In this document: positions 1 to 10,389 of the stretch, one piece after another | How the letters are laid out: every line of letters starts with the position of its first letter | Numbering within the stretch: position 1 is the first letter of the stretch | Origin: Chara braunii | Lineage: Eukaryota > Streptophyta > Charophyceae > Charales > Characeae | Assembly: GCA_003427395.1 (NCBI GenBank) | Contig: BFEA01000271.1 | Span: 763,258 to 785,222, forward strand | DNA: 21,965 nt | Direction: 5' to 3' | Notes under the pieces: generated by a model | Told to the model about the DNA's origin: nothing | Databases searched by the model: none | Seen by the model: only the letters and a program-made list of their open reading frames with translations | Made by a program: the position numbers and the translations under genes

Positions 1-87
<87 letters not shown>
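1..87. repeat. (TC)n microsatellite
   Basis: Uninterrupted TC dinucleotide tract running from the first base of the window to position 87, then decaying into TGTCTGTG. It continues out of the window on the left, so its full length is unknown. Confidence 0.98.
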
Positions 88-91
<4 letters not shown>

Positions 92-884
92 GTGTAGCTA
101 ATTCGGGGGTCAGGGGTGTATGATCTGAACCACGACATAGCTGACGCAGTTGTTGTTGTATCCAATTTGATGTATGTGGGGAAAAAAGGGTCATGGATCC
201 AAGGCCAAAATATGAGGATCTGTGCAGGTCTTTGAAGGTCGTGGAAAAGAACGATAAGGGGAGGAAAAAATGCAAGGCTGATAAGAAAAAAGACAGGAGG
301 GAGCATCGAAGAAGCGGATGCGAGAAAATACAAACGAAGGGGACGCATGGCCGCAGAAACGAACCACTTGTTACTCTTTCATCACGTCACAGAGAGATTT
401 CAAAGTTGAAAGAACAAAATGAACCACCCCCAGCAACTCCCGTCGGGAGGAACCGAGCCAGCGGTGTTGGCGCGAATACCCTTACAGGGGTATCCGCCCT
501 AATTTTTGCATGCGACAAAAAATAGGGTTGGTTTAAAGTTAAAGTATATTATGTGAGGCGCGGTTGCGTCTGTGGTCAAGGCTGACTGGATGGTTGACTA
601 GGATAAAGAGTGTGAGGGCGCGCGGTTTTAAGGCGCGCGTGATCTTTTTATTTTGTTGGTGATTGAAGGGTCGGCGTGATTGTGAGCCAGAAATTTTTTT
701 TTTGATTAAACAGGGATTAAAAGATTATGTCTTGTTGATTAATGTGTTTGCCTGTGACCTGTGCATACGTGCGGAGGACGACATCGATAGCAACGTGACT
801 TCTGAAGGCGTTTCAGTAGCTCGGCGCGTCGCGCCGTGTCGGTTTACTTAGGCATCCGCCAGAGCTAGACCCAGACTTGGGCCT
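88..884. other. unassigned sequence upstream of LSU-like region
   Basis: No convincing gene. A 110-codon open frame at 193-525 is rich in K, R and E and has no recognisable domain or splice context. Being just upstream of LSU rRNA-like sequence, this stretch could be degraded 18S, ITS or 5.8S. I found only very short matches, such as CATCGAT followed by AACGT near 782, which are too weak to call. Confidence 0.4.
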
Positions 885-1160
885 AGCACTATTAGTTACG
901 GCGTTGGACTTTTATCAGGAAGATTCAGGGGTCGATACCGTGCGGCGATGACGTAGGGATTAGGGTGGCATGAACGGAGCGAGGAGGGGGGGGGTGAGGG
1001 CCTGACGGGGCTATCCCCGTTGATTTTGCCGTCGGCGACGTTCTAACACAGCATTGGTTTTAGAAGCCGTCACAGCAGTCGAGGACCTTGAGGGCGCGCT
1101 TTTCTTTTGGTTGGCCTACGGATTTCTGCGAGTTCGGGGTGCTGGTGGAATTCCTCGGCC
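885..1160 (+). pseudogene. possible 5' part of degenerate LSU rRNA
   Basis: Weak, collinear similarity to the 5' end of nuclear 25S/28S rRNA: TTAGTTACGGCG near 891 resembles the LSU TTAGTAACGGCGAG motif. The stretch near 985-1015 (GGGTGAGGGCCTGACGGGG) resembles the LSU GGGTGAGAGCCCCGTC segment. Order and spacing fit the stronger match that follows at 1161, but divergence is high and the assignment depends on that neighbour. Confidence 0.35.
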
Positions 1161-1850
1161 TTGCCCGTCTCGAAGCACGGACCAAGGAGTCACTGTGCAT
1201 GCAGGCCGCCGGGTGATTAGTGCTAAGTCGAAAGAAACTTGGGTGGCGCGGGCCATTCGTGGGCATACCGCCTACCAACTGCGAGTCTGTGGCGGGAGGG
1301 TTGAGTGTGTGCGTGCCTGGTGGGACACGAGGGATGGCGGGGCATGCATCGGGGCGGGCTGCGGACTGCGAGGGCCAGCCGCACGGAGCCCTTACCCCGC
1401 TACGGTCTTCAGACTCCTCATTTGAGTATTTGCCGTTGCCGTCGAGGGCCGTACCGAGGCTGGTCCATCAAGGCCCACGCTCCAAGATAGGCCTTAGAGC
1501 AGGCCGCACCCTCAGTACGCGGCCAGCCGAATGAGTCAGGGTCGGACCGTTGGGAGCCCGAGGGGGCGACAGGCTCTGAGCAGTGTAGGGGAGGTTGTGG
1601 CAACAGCCTGCCAGGTAGTAACCGACTGGGCGTAGCGGGGAAAAACTAACCGAAACGTCTAGTAGCGGGGTTCCTCCGAAGTTTTCCTTAAGATAGCGGG
1701 GCGACCGAGTACCTTCGATCGGCCGCTACCCAGCGCAGTACCAAGCCGTAAGGGGGAGGTGAAAATGTCGGACAGACCACTACGTCGGACCAGTGGTAGT
1801 AGGGACGAGCGGAGCGGGGTGGCTTGAAGGTCGGGCGCGGGCGCGAGCAG
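1161..1850 (+). pseudogene. degenerate nuclear LSU (25S/28S) rRNA fragment
   Basis: Contains recognisable cytoplasmic LSU rRNA landmarks in the right order. The universal D3 flank is at 1164-1191 (CCCGTCTCGAAGCACGG, then ACCAAGGAGTC). It is followed by a CGGGTGA..TAAG segment and a GAGTGTG..GTGCCTG..GGGAC segment near 1304-1325. The other D3 flank is at 1650-1705 (CTAGTAGCGGGGTTCCTCCG, then AAGTTTTCCTTAAGATAGC). A weaker match to the GGTGGTAGTAG..TTGAAGG region is at 1789-1835. The distance between the D3 flanks is about 500 nt, longer than I recall for typical nuclear LSU, and a block appears missing after 1710. Substitutions at near-invariant positions and the indels argue for a pseudogene rather than a working rRNA. 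It is of eukaryotic nuclear type, not organellar, because the ACACGGACCAAGGAGTC-like block is absent from bacterial 23S. Confidence 0.72.
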
Positions 1851-1989
1851 AAAGCAGTGCGGGGCGACAAAGGGCAATGAAGCAAAGAGGAAAAACAACG
1901 AAGATGAGTGGATGAACCTGGATGCGAATTAGGGCCAGGTGCATTCAGAAGAAGTAAAGATGGTGAAAAACGAGAGAGGGGAAAGAAAA

Positions 1990-2640
1990 CCGTAGTCCGT
2001 CCGTTCCTTGATGAAATCGGGCGAGGAAAGAGACGATTTGGGGGTTTTAGAGTAGGGCGAAGTCGATTTCAGTGTTAGTTTTGGCAAAGAGGTAGTTAGT
2101 TAGGACGTAGGAGGGAAAGATGCCATGCGAAACTGTCGAGGCATGCGGCTATGGCAGAAAGGAGAAGGTTGTGACTTGCCCGTTCCCTAACGGAATCGGG
2201 CGGGATAAAGCTCGAAATTGGGGTTTTGGGCATGGGCGAGTTTAATGGTAGTGTTAGTTTCAGCAATAGATTAGTAAAGTAGGAGTTAGGTAGAAAAGTT
2301 AGTCAGACGAGATGTGGCGGAGAAGAGAAAATAGCTAGGATAGAAAAACACGTACCTCACTCGATTCCCGACGAAATCGAGTATGGGAGATAGCTAATCT
2401 GTGGTTTTAGACTAGGGTGAACTCGGTGATGCAATGAGGACGACGAGGAGGTAAGTAGCAAGGAAGTTAGTATGAAGGAGGAGTGATGGGGGGCGATGAC
2501 TTGAATCGCGCCCGTTTCTTAATGACAATGGGCGGACGAAGACTTGAATTCGGGATTTGTAGGCGGGGCGAATCTGATGGTAATATTAGATTCCACGTTT
2601 GAGTAACGGACCAACCTACATAAGTGGAGGGGCTGCATGG
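1990..2640 (+). repeat. four diverged tandem copies of a ~180-bp unit with conserved hairpin
   Basis: Four units share two ordered motifs. The first is a stem-loop with C-rich left arm and G-rich right arm, at about 2000, 2179, 2359 and 2509. The second, ~30 nt downstream, has the form GGGNTTTTAG..TAGGGCGAA..GTTAG. Unit spacings are 180, 180 and ~151 bp. The third copy has a perfect 8-bp stem (ACTCGATT / AATCGAGT), while the other copies use CCCG../..GGG arms, so paired changes preserve the stem. Lying 3' of LSU-like DNA, these could be rDNA spacer subrepeats or a degenerate small-RNA cluster. I do not recognise the family. Confidence 0.6.
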
Positions 2641-3700
2641 GAAGTTAGCCAAGTGCGCAGGGAGGATAGCGGCGTCAGACGTGTATTTGCCCAGACACCT
2701 AGGCTAGATTCAGGGATATAACTCCCTAGCTCCTAGCGGAAGGGCCATTCGAGGTTCAGCCGACTGCTCGATGAAGGTGGCATGAGAGCGTGAGGAAGGC
2801 TCGGGATGGAAGACTTACCCCCTGATCGATGAGCTGATCGTGGCGCACCGGGTGGAACGGCGTTGCGTATTTTCGCGTTTTAATAGAGGATTCGTCTAAT
2901 TCCGCTCGCCGTCTGTGCCCTCGTCCACCCTCGAGAGTCAAGTCCCGACCTTCCTAGCATTAGGAGTCGCGGTGGCGGGGGTAGCACTCAACACCTTGTG
3001 GCCAACTCATCCTTCCTGCCTGGAATCTACTCCCTTGGAACTGCGGTAAGGAGTGTACGGGCCTGGCACAAACAACCGTCAGGTGCATGTGAGGTAAGGC
3101 TGAAACAGAGCAGCTAGAGGAAGCGTGTATATGTGGGAGAGGAGGGGACATGATGAAAGAGGGACTTACCTACAAACAACGGTGGTCGCCCTCACGGTCC
3201 TTTGTCCTACTTCTGAAATAAAAGAAAGAGGAGGAATACTTACCTGGCTGGTGCGATGATCAACCTGTCGCACAGGATGACAGGAGACAAACAGCAAGGT
3301 TAGCGACTTACCGTTTAATTGGTGCACTGCTCATACTGCTGGCTGGAGTTGCAACAGACGAGCCACGAAAAGCGCAGACCTGCCTTTTCAGCCAAAGCGC
3401 CGCCTAGCTTACCTGTTGAATGAAGGTCTGTAACCGAACTACGGTCTTACCTATGGACTGGTCAGGCGTTAGTCCCGTCGGACGGAGCAGTGGCAAGAGA
3501 TAGCTGCAGGCTAGAAGATTGCAGGTTGGCTGAAGTCGCTGTTCACCTCCGGCTGTTGTTTAACTTTGGCGCGAAGGGGGGGGGGTTGTGCTCTAAATCC
3601 ACGACCAATATCCTAAGTTGTGGCCGGCGCAGTTTGGGTCTTGAAACAGTACGGGTAGGCTGAGGTCCTTGAAGGTGGGGTCCTTGCTGAACACTCGTGG
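2641..3700. other. unassigned, with clustered splice-donor-like hexamers on the minus strand
   Basis: No gene recognised. CTTACC (GGTAAG on the minus strand) occurs at 2814, 3165, 3239, 3307, 3408 and 3446, far above chance for this length, and GGTAAG also occurs on the + strand near 2452, 3044 and 3092. No open frame with domain-like content links them. A small inverted repeat, GTGCGA..TCGCAC, lies near 3251-3273. Confidence 0.4.
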
Positions 3701-3880
3701 TTAAAGGACCCCGGGAAATTCGCCGAACCTAGCCGCGAAGCTTGTTAGCGAAAGGACACCGAATTCGCTAAAACAAGTTAGCGAAATCAGTGTTTAGGTT
3801 TGGCGAAGACAAAATGTCTGTTTATAACTTCGGGTTTTGTGAACACCGAAAAGTGGTTTCGAGATTCAACTTACTAGTTC
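3701..3880. other. transition into satellite array 1
   Basis: Short direct and inverted copies of TTGTTAGCGAA / TTCGCTAAAACAA precede the array, together with increasingly satellite-like words (CACCGAAAAGTGG, TTTCGAGATT). This looks like a strongly diverged array edge. Confidence 0.4.
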
Positions 3881-5950
3881 AGGGAAGTTATATCCCGAAG
3901 TGTTTTCGGTGTTTCGGTACCGAAAATGCACTTCAGGATTTCGGTGTTTAACTTAATCGATTTTCTACCATCTAGTATATCATATCCTGAAGTGCTTTCG
4001 GTGTTTCGGTACCGAAAACGCACTTCGGCATTTCGGTGTTTAATACATCATATCTCGAAGTGCTTTCGGTCTTTCAGTACCGAAAACCCACTTCGGGATT
4101 TCAGTGTTTTACTTAGTATTTTTTGCGAAGTCATATCCCGAAGTATTTTTGGTGTTTCGGTACCGAAAATACACTTTGCGATTTCGGTGGTTAATACATC
4201 ATATCCCGAAGTGCTATCCGTGTTTCGGTACCGAAAACGCACTTCGGGATTTCGATATTTAACTTAATCGATTATTTATCATCTACATCATTTTATCCCG
4301 AAGTGCTTTCGGTGTTTCGGTACCGAAAACGCACTTCGGCATTTCGGTGTTAAATACATCATATCCTGAAGTGCTTTCGGTGTATCGGTACCGAAAACGC
4401 ACTTCGGGATTTCGGTGTTTTACTTAGTGTTTTTTGTAAAGTCATATCCCGAAGTGCTTTCGCTGTTTCGGTACCGAAAATGCACTTCGGGATTTCGGTG
4501 GTTAATACATCATATCCCGAAGTGCTATCCGTGTTTCGGTACCGAAAACGCGCTTCGGGATTTCGGTATTTAACTTGGTCGATTTTCAATCATCGCCATC
4601 ATTTTATCCCGAAGTGCTTTCGGTATTTCAGTACCGAAAACGCCTTCGGGATTTCGGTGCTTTACTCAGTATTTTTTGCGAAGTCATATCCCGAAATGCT
4701 ATCCGTGTTTCGGTACCGAAAACACACTTTGGGATTTCGGTATTTAACTTAGTCGATTTTCTATCATCTCGAGCATTTTATCCCCAAGTGCTTTCGGTGT
4801 TTCGGTACCGAAAACGCACTTCGGGATTTCGGTGTTTTCGGTGTTTCGTTACCGAAAACACACTTCGGGATTTCAGTGTTTTACTTAGTATTTTTTTCGA
4901 AGTCATATCTCGAAGTGCATTCAGTGTTTCTGTACCAAAAATACACTTTGGGATTTCGGTGGTTAATACATCATATCCCGAAGTGCTAGCTGTGTTTCGG
5001 TACCGAAAACGCACTTCTGGATTTCGTTATTTAACTTAGTCGATGTTCTACCATCTCCATTTTTTTTATCCCGAAGTGTTTTCGGTGTTTCGGTACCGAA
5101 AATGCACTTCGGGATTTCAGTGATTAACTTAGTCGATTTTCTACCATCTAGTATATCATATCCTCTAGTGCTTTCGGTGTTTCGGTATCGAAAAGGCACC
5201 TCGGCATTTCGGTGTTTAATACATTATATCCCGAAGTGCTTTCGGTGTTTCGGTAGCAAAAACAAACTTCGGGATTTCGGTGTTTTACTTAGTATTTTTT
5301 GCAAAGTCATATCCCGAAGTACTTTCGGTGTTTCGGTACCGAAAACACACTTCGGAATTTCGGTGGTTGATACATCATATCCCGAAGTGTTGTCCATGTT
5401 TCGGTACGGAAAACGCACTTCGGGATTTCGGTATTTAACTTAGTCGATTTTTTATGATCTCCATCATTTTATCCCGAAGTGCTTTCGGTGTTTCGATACC
5501 GAAAATGCACTTTGGGATTGTGGTGTTTAACTTAGTCGATTTTCTACCATCTAGTATATCATATCCCGAAGTGTTTTCGGTGTTTCGGTACCGAAAACAC
5601 ACTTCGGCATTTCGGTGTTTAATACATCATATCCCGAAATGCTTTCGGTGTTTCGGTACCGAAAACGCACTTCCGGATTTCAGTGTTTTAGTTATTAATT
5701 TTTGTGAAGTCATATCACGAAGTGCTTTCGGTGTTTCGGTACCGAAAATGCACTTCGGGATTTCGGTGTTTAACTTAGTCGATTTTCTACCATCTAGTGT
5801 ATCATATGCTGAAGTGCTTTCGGTGTTTCGGTACCGAAAACGGACTTTGGCATTTCGGTGTTTAATACATCATATCCCGAAGTGCTTTCGGTGTCTCGGT
5901 ACCGAAAACGCACTTCGGGATTTCAGTGTTTTAGTAATTAATTTTTGCGA
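3881..5950 (+). repeat. satellite array 1 (KpnI-palindrome satellite, 311-bp higher-order repeat)
   Basis: Twenty-six copies of a palindrome-centred unit (core TTTCGGTACCGAAA, with variants). Core GGTACC positions are 3916, 4008, 4076, 4159, 4227, 4319, 4387, 4470, 4538 and so on. Spacings run 92, 68, 83, 68 and then repeat, giving a 311-bp period; later parts lose members and show 44-bp and 92-92 irregularities. Each core is flanked by matching arms, TCCCGAAGTGC before and GCACTTCGGGA after. Long open frames through the array (up to 176 codons, peptides like FRYRKRTSGFR) exist because the repeat lacks stop codons, not because it encodes a protein; 311 is not a multiple of 3. Confidence 0.95.
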
Positions 5951-6492
5951 TTGGACCACAGTGGGACAAGAGGTCCCACTGTGACCGCCCACTGACTTCC
6001 CAGACCCTTTCTCGCCCCACCAGCTGACCATGGTTGACATGCAATGGTACGGAGCAGAGTGAGCAGTGCGGGAGCAGAAGTCCTTTTTAGTTACTCTCGT
6101 GGAAAAGTGCAATTTAGTTTCAGTTCAGGGACGCTGGACCCGATCTCCAGCAGCACAGGAAATTGGGAGGGTAGACGGAGGGAGGAACTAGTGTGCAGTA
6201 GTAGGTATCTGGCGCCGGTTCTAAGGTGAAGAGGTCCCCCCCTCCCCCGCTTCCTGCTCAGTCAATCCCCTGGACACCAGGATAATCAATGCTGGCAGGC
6301 AAACTCTCACAACTGTATCTCTCTGACATATTCGAGTTTAAATTGTATACGGGACGTTGCGCCCGGGTCGCAGCAGGTGATGCTCCCCACCAATAGATGG
6401 AGCCTCCCCCCAGGTGCTAGTGGTGTCTGCTCTTCTCAGCACCACTAACATTGGTAGGGGCGTTTCTAAAAAAAATAAAAAAAATAATAAAA
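5951..6492 (+). mobile_element. 542-bp retroposon-like insertion inside satellite array 1
   Basis: This non-satellite block splits a satellite unit and is bounded by TTGCGA at 5945-5950 and again at 6493-6498. Satellite cores flank it at 5898 and 6529, 631 bp apart; subtracting the expected 83-bp spacing leaves 548 bp, exactly 542 plus one 6-bp duplication. Its 3' end is A-rich (AAAAAAAATAAAAAAAATAATAAAA), as in SINEs or truncated LINEs. It begins with a perfect 11-bp hairpin (CACAGTGGGAC / GTCCCACTGTG, 5957-5983). Near its 3' end it has another short stem (TAGTGGTG..CACCACTA). No coding domain or clear Pol III A/B box was recognised, so the class is inferred from the tail and target duplication. 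Confidence 0.75.
5957..5983. repeat. perfect 11-bp stem-loop at 5' end of the insertion
   Basis: CACAGTGGGAC at 5957-5967 pairs exactly with GTCCCACTGTG at 5973-5983 around a 5-nt AAGAG loop. It sits six bases inside the 5' boundary of the retroposon-like element. Confidence 0.85.
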
Positions 6493-6550
6493 TTGCGAAG
6501 TCATATCCCGAAGTGCTTTCGGTGTTTTGCTATCGAAAATGTGCTTCGGG
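6493..6550 (+). repeat. resumed satellite unit after the insertion
   Basis: One satellite unit (TATCCCGAAGTGCTTTCGG, then a mutated core at 6529) continues the array in phase after removal of the insertion. The array ends near 6550 at GTGCTTCGGG. Confidence 0.85.
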
Positions 6551-7110
6551 AAGCATCCACAAATGATAAAGACGGAGGAGAGACGAAAATGAAGGGGATA
6601 GAATATGAATAGAACTTGTAGTTAAAGTAGTCTCCCCGTCAAATGTCCAACCAATGTCTGTCTACAAAAATATCGAATCGGATCCTAGGCGCATATGTGC
6701 CTAAAATAGTCACTGTCTGAAATCTCTCCCCCCCTCTATTAAGAATAGAGGGAACAACAAGAGGGAGGCGGAGGAGGAGAAAAAAAATTGTGGGAATGAA
6801 GGTGCGGCGAAGAATCAGGAGGAGGAGAAGAAGAAGAACTTTCCTCTCCCGCATGCTCCTGATGATGATGCCACGAATACTGACCAGCGAAGGTGATGAC
6901 TCCCGATGCAGTTTGTTGCTGAAGGCTGATCGCATGACCGGTATAAATTCCAGTTATGACACCTAAGTAAGTCTCTCTCTCCCTCTTTGACATGCCCTTC
7001 GTCAACCTCTCCACTCAAACCAACTCCTTTACTCATCTAACACTGTTGTATCACAACTCTCCAATTATTGGCGCTACTCCAGTAGAGTGACGTCCAACTG
7101 AGGCTCCAAC
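6551..7110. other. unassigned, purine-rich simple sequence
   Basis: No gene supported. GGAGGAGAAGAAG-type simple sequence around 6765-6840 produces low-complexity open frames. A perfect 7-bp stem (CTCTATT / AATAGAG) occurs near 6735-6751. Confidence 0.4.
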
Positions 7111-7790
7111 CCGAATGTCCTCAAAGTGGAAGACTTGCCCAGCTATATACCGTTGGGCGTGGTTGAGCAGCCCTCAGTCTGCAATCAGGACTGTCGAACC
7201 TGATGTTCGATTGATGGTCCTGAGCGCAGGCCCAAGTCCTGGTCCTACGATCCTGGCCGAAACAACCTACCTCGGTCCCTACCGGATGTCCAGACAATCC
7301 TGCTAATGCAGCAGGGTCCTTAGGACTGGGGCAATCACAAACAGACGAATGTCTGGTCCAGTCCCACATATGGGCAAATCTGAACCTGGCCTATGGCGGC
7401 CGGAACTGAAATTCACTGGTCCAAATAGGCATCTGCGTGTTCGGACAAAAGCAAAAGTCCGAACTGGCACACCTGAAAGGCTGAAACAAACAAAAATAGG
7501 TCACTTAGAGGACCAACGAGCCCACCTCAGTTGGTACATCCAGAACCTGTTGAAATGTAGACTCAAGTTCGAATCCATATAATAGTAAAAAAGAGAAAGA
7601 AAAACAAAACAGAGAAAAAAAGCTGAATAAACGAGAGCACAAGTGAAATCAAGTGTGTGTCTGGCCTGGAAAAATGGTCGTGGCCCTCTGGGTCGCTCAT
7701 CAAAAATGGGTGGCGGCCTGGGGGCCTGGAATAATCGTCGGGCCCGAAAACGAGGCCCGTGTAGCGGCCTCAACATGCTAGAGTAACACT
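7111..7790. repeat. possible degraded CCGGAC-family element and a short direct repeat
   Basis: GTCC/CCGG-rich words recur between about 7150 and 7470 (CTACGATCCTGGCCG, GTTCGGAC, GTCCGAAC), weakly resembling the CCGGAC-rich elements at 10980 and 13922. A ~56-bp direct repeat (GGCCTGGAA..ATNGTCG..GGCCC) lies at about 7664-7750. Open frames here have no recognisable domain. Confidence 0.3.
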
Positions 7791-8650
7791 AAGCAGGAAA
7801 CTGATTGCAGGGTGTCAGAGGAAATCAAGGAAGAGAATGAAAACAATGCAAACTGGTGGTCATTTTCTCACTCATGCTGGTGAGGTGTACATGCGTGAGC
7901 GGACCGTCAGCAGCGTCTGGCGAAGAAAAATATAGACAATATGAGAGGTAGTTGACAAGTGTGTGTAAAAGGAGTGTAGAGTAGTGTACACAGTCACATC
8001 ATGGTAGGGCTACTACATTGTTGTTTCATTGATTATTGAGTGGTGATTCCCAATTTGCGCGCTCTCGGCTTTTGTAATTCTAGTTTCAATTTGACTCACT
8101 CACACTTGTCTTCCATGAACCTTTGGGCCTTGAAAGTTTCGCATTGTTTTGGATAGGTCCTTGCACCAAGATTGGGCAAAATGGGTTATCAGAGTTTAAG
8201 TTTGTTGAGGAGTTGAAATAACCCTCCAGCTGCAGTGAGGCACATACATGTTCAATCCTAGATTTAAACTCATACAGTAAGGTATGTTCAGGTGTCCTGA
8301 CCACAAGTAAGAAGCAACTGTGGGTTGACACCCCTTTGTTGAAACTTTGGGTTGCTTTCTTGATGACGTGGTGCTCGTGGTTGATTGTTAAAATAGTGCC
8401 AACCATTTTGAGTCTATTATCACCAGTCACACAAGCTTGATTGGAATCATCTCACACTTGATTGGAAACTTCAAGTAAAAATTGATTGTTCACAATAGAA
8501 CAAGGGATGTTGTTTAGCCCGTTGTAGTAGATGCGTACACGACTCCACCCTTCTTAGGCACAAAACAGCACAGGTGATCAATAAGCCAAGCATAAATTGA
8601 TGTTGGGCCTAACCCAACCATAAGGCAATTTCGCGCCCATTGAGGTAGTT

Positions 8651-8655
<5 letters not shown>
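7791..8655. other. unassigned sequence
   Basis: Nothing recognised. A 114-codon open frame on the minus strand (8086-8430) has mixed amino-acid composition but no motif I can name, and its codon pattern gives no strong support. It could be a chance frame or an old transposon remnant. Confidence 0.35.

Positions 8656-8724
<69 letters not shown>
8656..8724. repeat. (AG)n microsatellite
   Basis: Pure AG repeat of about 34 units. Serine-leucine frames on the minus strand across it are translation artefacts. Confidence 0.97.
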
Positions 8725-8728
<4 letters not shown>

Positions 8729-9400
8729 TTTGAAAGAGAGCGTCCCGAAATTTCCGAAATATGACCGAATGGTGGTAAGAATTATTAACAAAAACACTGC
8801 CAGATACACTGTCAGATGAAACGTGAAAATCTTTGCGCAGTGACCCTACAGTTTGTTTCATCAGGCTGCCAAACTGGACTCTTCGGGGGTCTTGTTTGAG
8901 TCGTAAAGAAGAGGGACTAGATGAATAGCAGTGCCTAGAATAAATACTACTTGGAGAAACCCAATTTGGAGGAAAGAGCTATTGCCAAAAGGACCAAGTG
9001 AATGTAGATAGATCGGAAGGCTGGATTCTAGAAAACCGGTCGTAGACTACGGAGCAAAGTAACCGTCACTAGAACCCTAAGCCCATATTATAGCAAAGGA
9101 AAGGATACCCACTTCAGAATCTCCAACAACCGCCTGGCTATCCTTTAGATCACCACCTCAGTAAGACCCCAGAAATTCATAAAGGGAAATAAAGAATGAA
9201 AGAATAAAGAAAATTATAACATTCTAAAAAAAATAACAAAGCAAAACTAAGCAAAAGACAACTAGCTGCTAAAAAAAATGAAACGGTAAAAAATAAAGGC
9301 CCTACCAATCTAGCAGCTCTAGTACCCCATGCAAATCAGACAGGAATGTAGCTGAGAGGCACAAGTTAAAGTGGACCTGTGTTGTGCCCATCCCATTTTC
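8725..9400. other. unassigned sequence
   Basis: No gene, RNA or repeat family recognised. 9180-9300 is A-rich with several AAATAAAG-like words. Confidence 0.35.
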
Positions 9401-9493
9401 TCTCTGTCTCTCTCTCTCTCTCCCTCGCTTCTTCTCTCTCTCCGTATTTTTCTCCATCCGTTCTTTGTTATCTCTCGCTCTCTCTCTTTCTCA

Positions 9494-9582
<89 letters not shown>
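9401..9582. repeat. (TC)n microsatellite with imperfect left half
   Basis: Imperfect TC-rich sequence from 9401 to 9496, then a pure (TC)43 tract from 9497 to 9582. It creates long SLSLSL frames on + and RERERE frames on -, none of them genuine. Confidence 0.96.
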
Positions 9583-9585
<3 letters not shown>

Positions 9586-10385
9586 ATATTGAAAACTCAA
9601 CGGCAAAAAACCTGATTTACTCCTTAACTGCATGCAGTCAGTCTGCCCGTGACTGTACGTTGATGGGAGCAAACTCACACTATAGTTGCAACAGCCAAAA
9701 CGTAATGTACTTGTTCAAAGTAGCAACACCTTCATCCACTGACCCAAAACAATCCCACCACTAGTAACATCCAACCATACAAGCCAATTGAAGTAATGAT
9801 AGTATCGCCTGAAGCAATGCACTGATGACCACAATGAACACAACACCATCACCGCAGAGATCAAGGTGAACACAGGCACAAAGTGAATATAGTACGTAGG
9901 CTAACGGCAGGTTCCCCTGGACAACACCAAACTTTGACCTCCATAGCAGACCAACAACGTTTATCAGGCTGCAACAACAATTTCCTTTTCTCCTTTTTCA
10001 CTGCAGTTTTCTACGTTTGTATCCAAGAATTCGATTTCTGATCTTTTCAGCGTCTGTTGTCATCTTCTTCTCATGGTCAATTTGACAAATAACTGTCAGA
10101 ATGAAGTTAAATCTCACCCTGTTCATGTAGTTGCAATAATAGATATCCAAAACAATGATTCACACAAAATTTGTGCACAAGAATGAAAGTCAAGACTCAA
10201 GATTATTATCATGAATGTTAATTATTTATTATTTAATGTATATTTTCAACAGAAATCAATGTCTTATAAGGAATTAAGAAGCAAGGTCTATAAGAGTTCA
10301 TAAAGATGAAGAACCGATACACACATCCGTCATGATGCATGCAATGGGAATGAACATGGTCACTCATATACAAAAAAACATTGTT
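9583..10385. other. mostly unassigned; one coding-like open stretch
   Basis: The only stretch of note is 10007-10186, listed separately. The rest is AT-rich sequence without recognisable features. Confidence 0.35.
10007..10186 (+). CDS. possible exon, unknown product
   Basis: A pyrimidine-rich tract ending TTTTTCACTGCAG (acceptor at 10006) is followed by 59 codons ending in TGA at 10184-10186. The peptide has mixed, protein-like composition (for example NNCQNEVKSHPVHVVAIID). I recognise no family. It lies 2.4 kb upstream of the PrimPol exons on the same strand, but I see no PrimPol motif in it. It may be chance. Confidence 0.2.
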   Translation, partial: FSTFVSKNSISDLFSVCCHLLLMVNLTNNCQNEVKSHPVHVVAIIDIQNNDSHKICAQE

Positions 10386-10389
10386 ATCT

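Noticed and set aside
193-525. 110-codon K/R/E-rich frame as a gene
   Set aside because: No domain, no splice or promoter context, and it lies next to degraded rDNA-like sequence.
780-850. 5.8S rRNA upstream of the LSU-like region
   Set aside because: Only a CATCGAT..AACGT match of a few bases; the rest of the 5.8S sequence does not align by eye.
3881-5950. CRISPR-like array of palindromic repeats
   Set aside because: Spacers are themselves repeated and the units are continuous satellite in a eukaryotic context; no cas genes.
3926-5984. Series of 110-176-codon open frames on + and shorter ones on - across satellite array 1
   Set aside because: They are translations of a stop-poor tandem satellite whose periods (92, 68, 83, 311 bp) are not multiples of 3; the same peptides recur in shifted frames and on both strands.
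9319-9764. Arg-Glu and Ser-Leu repeat proteins
   Set aside because: They are produced by the (TC)n/(GA)n microsatellite on opposite strands.
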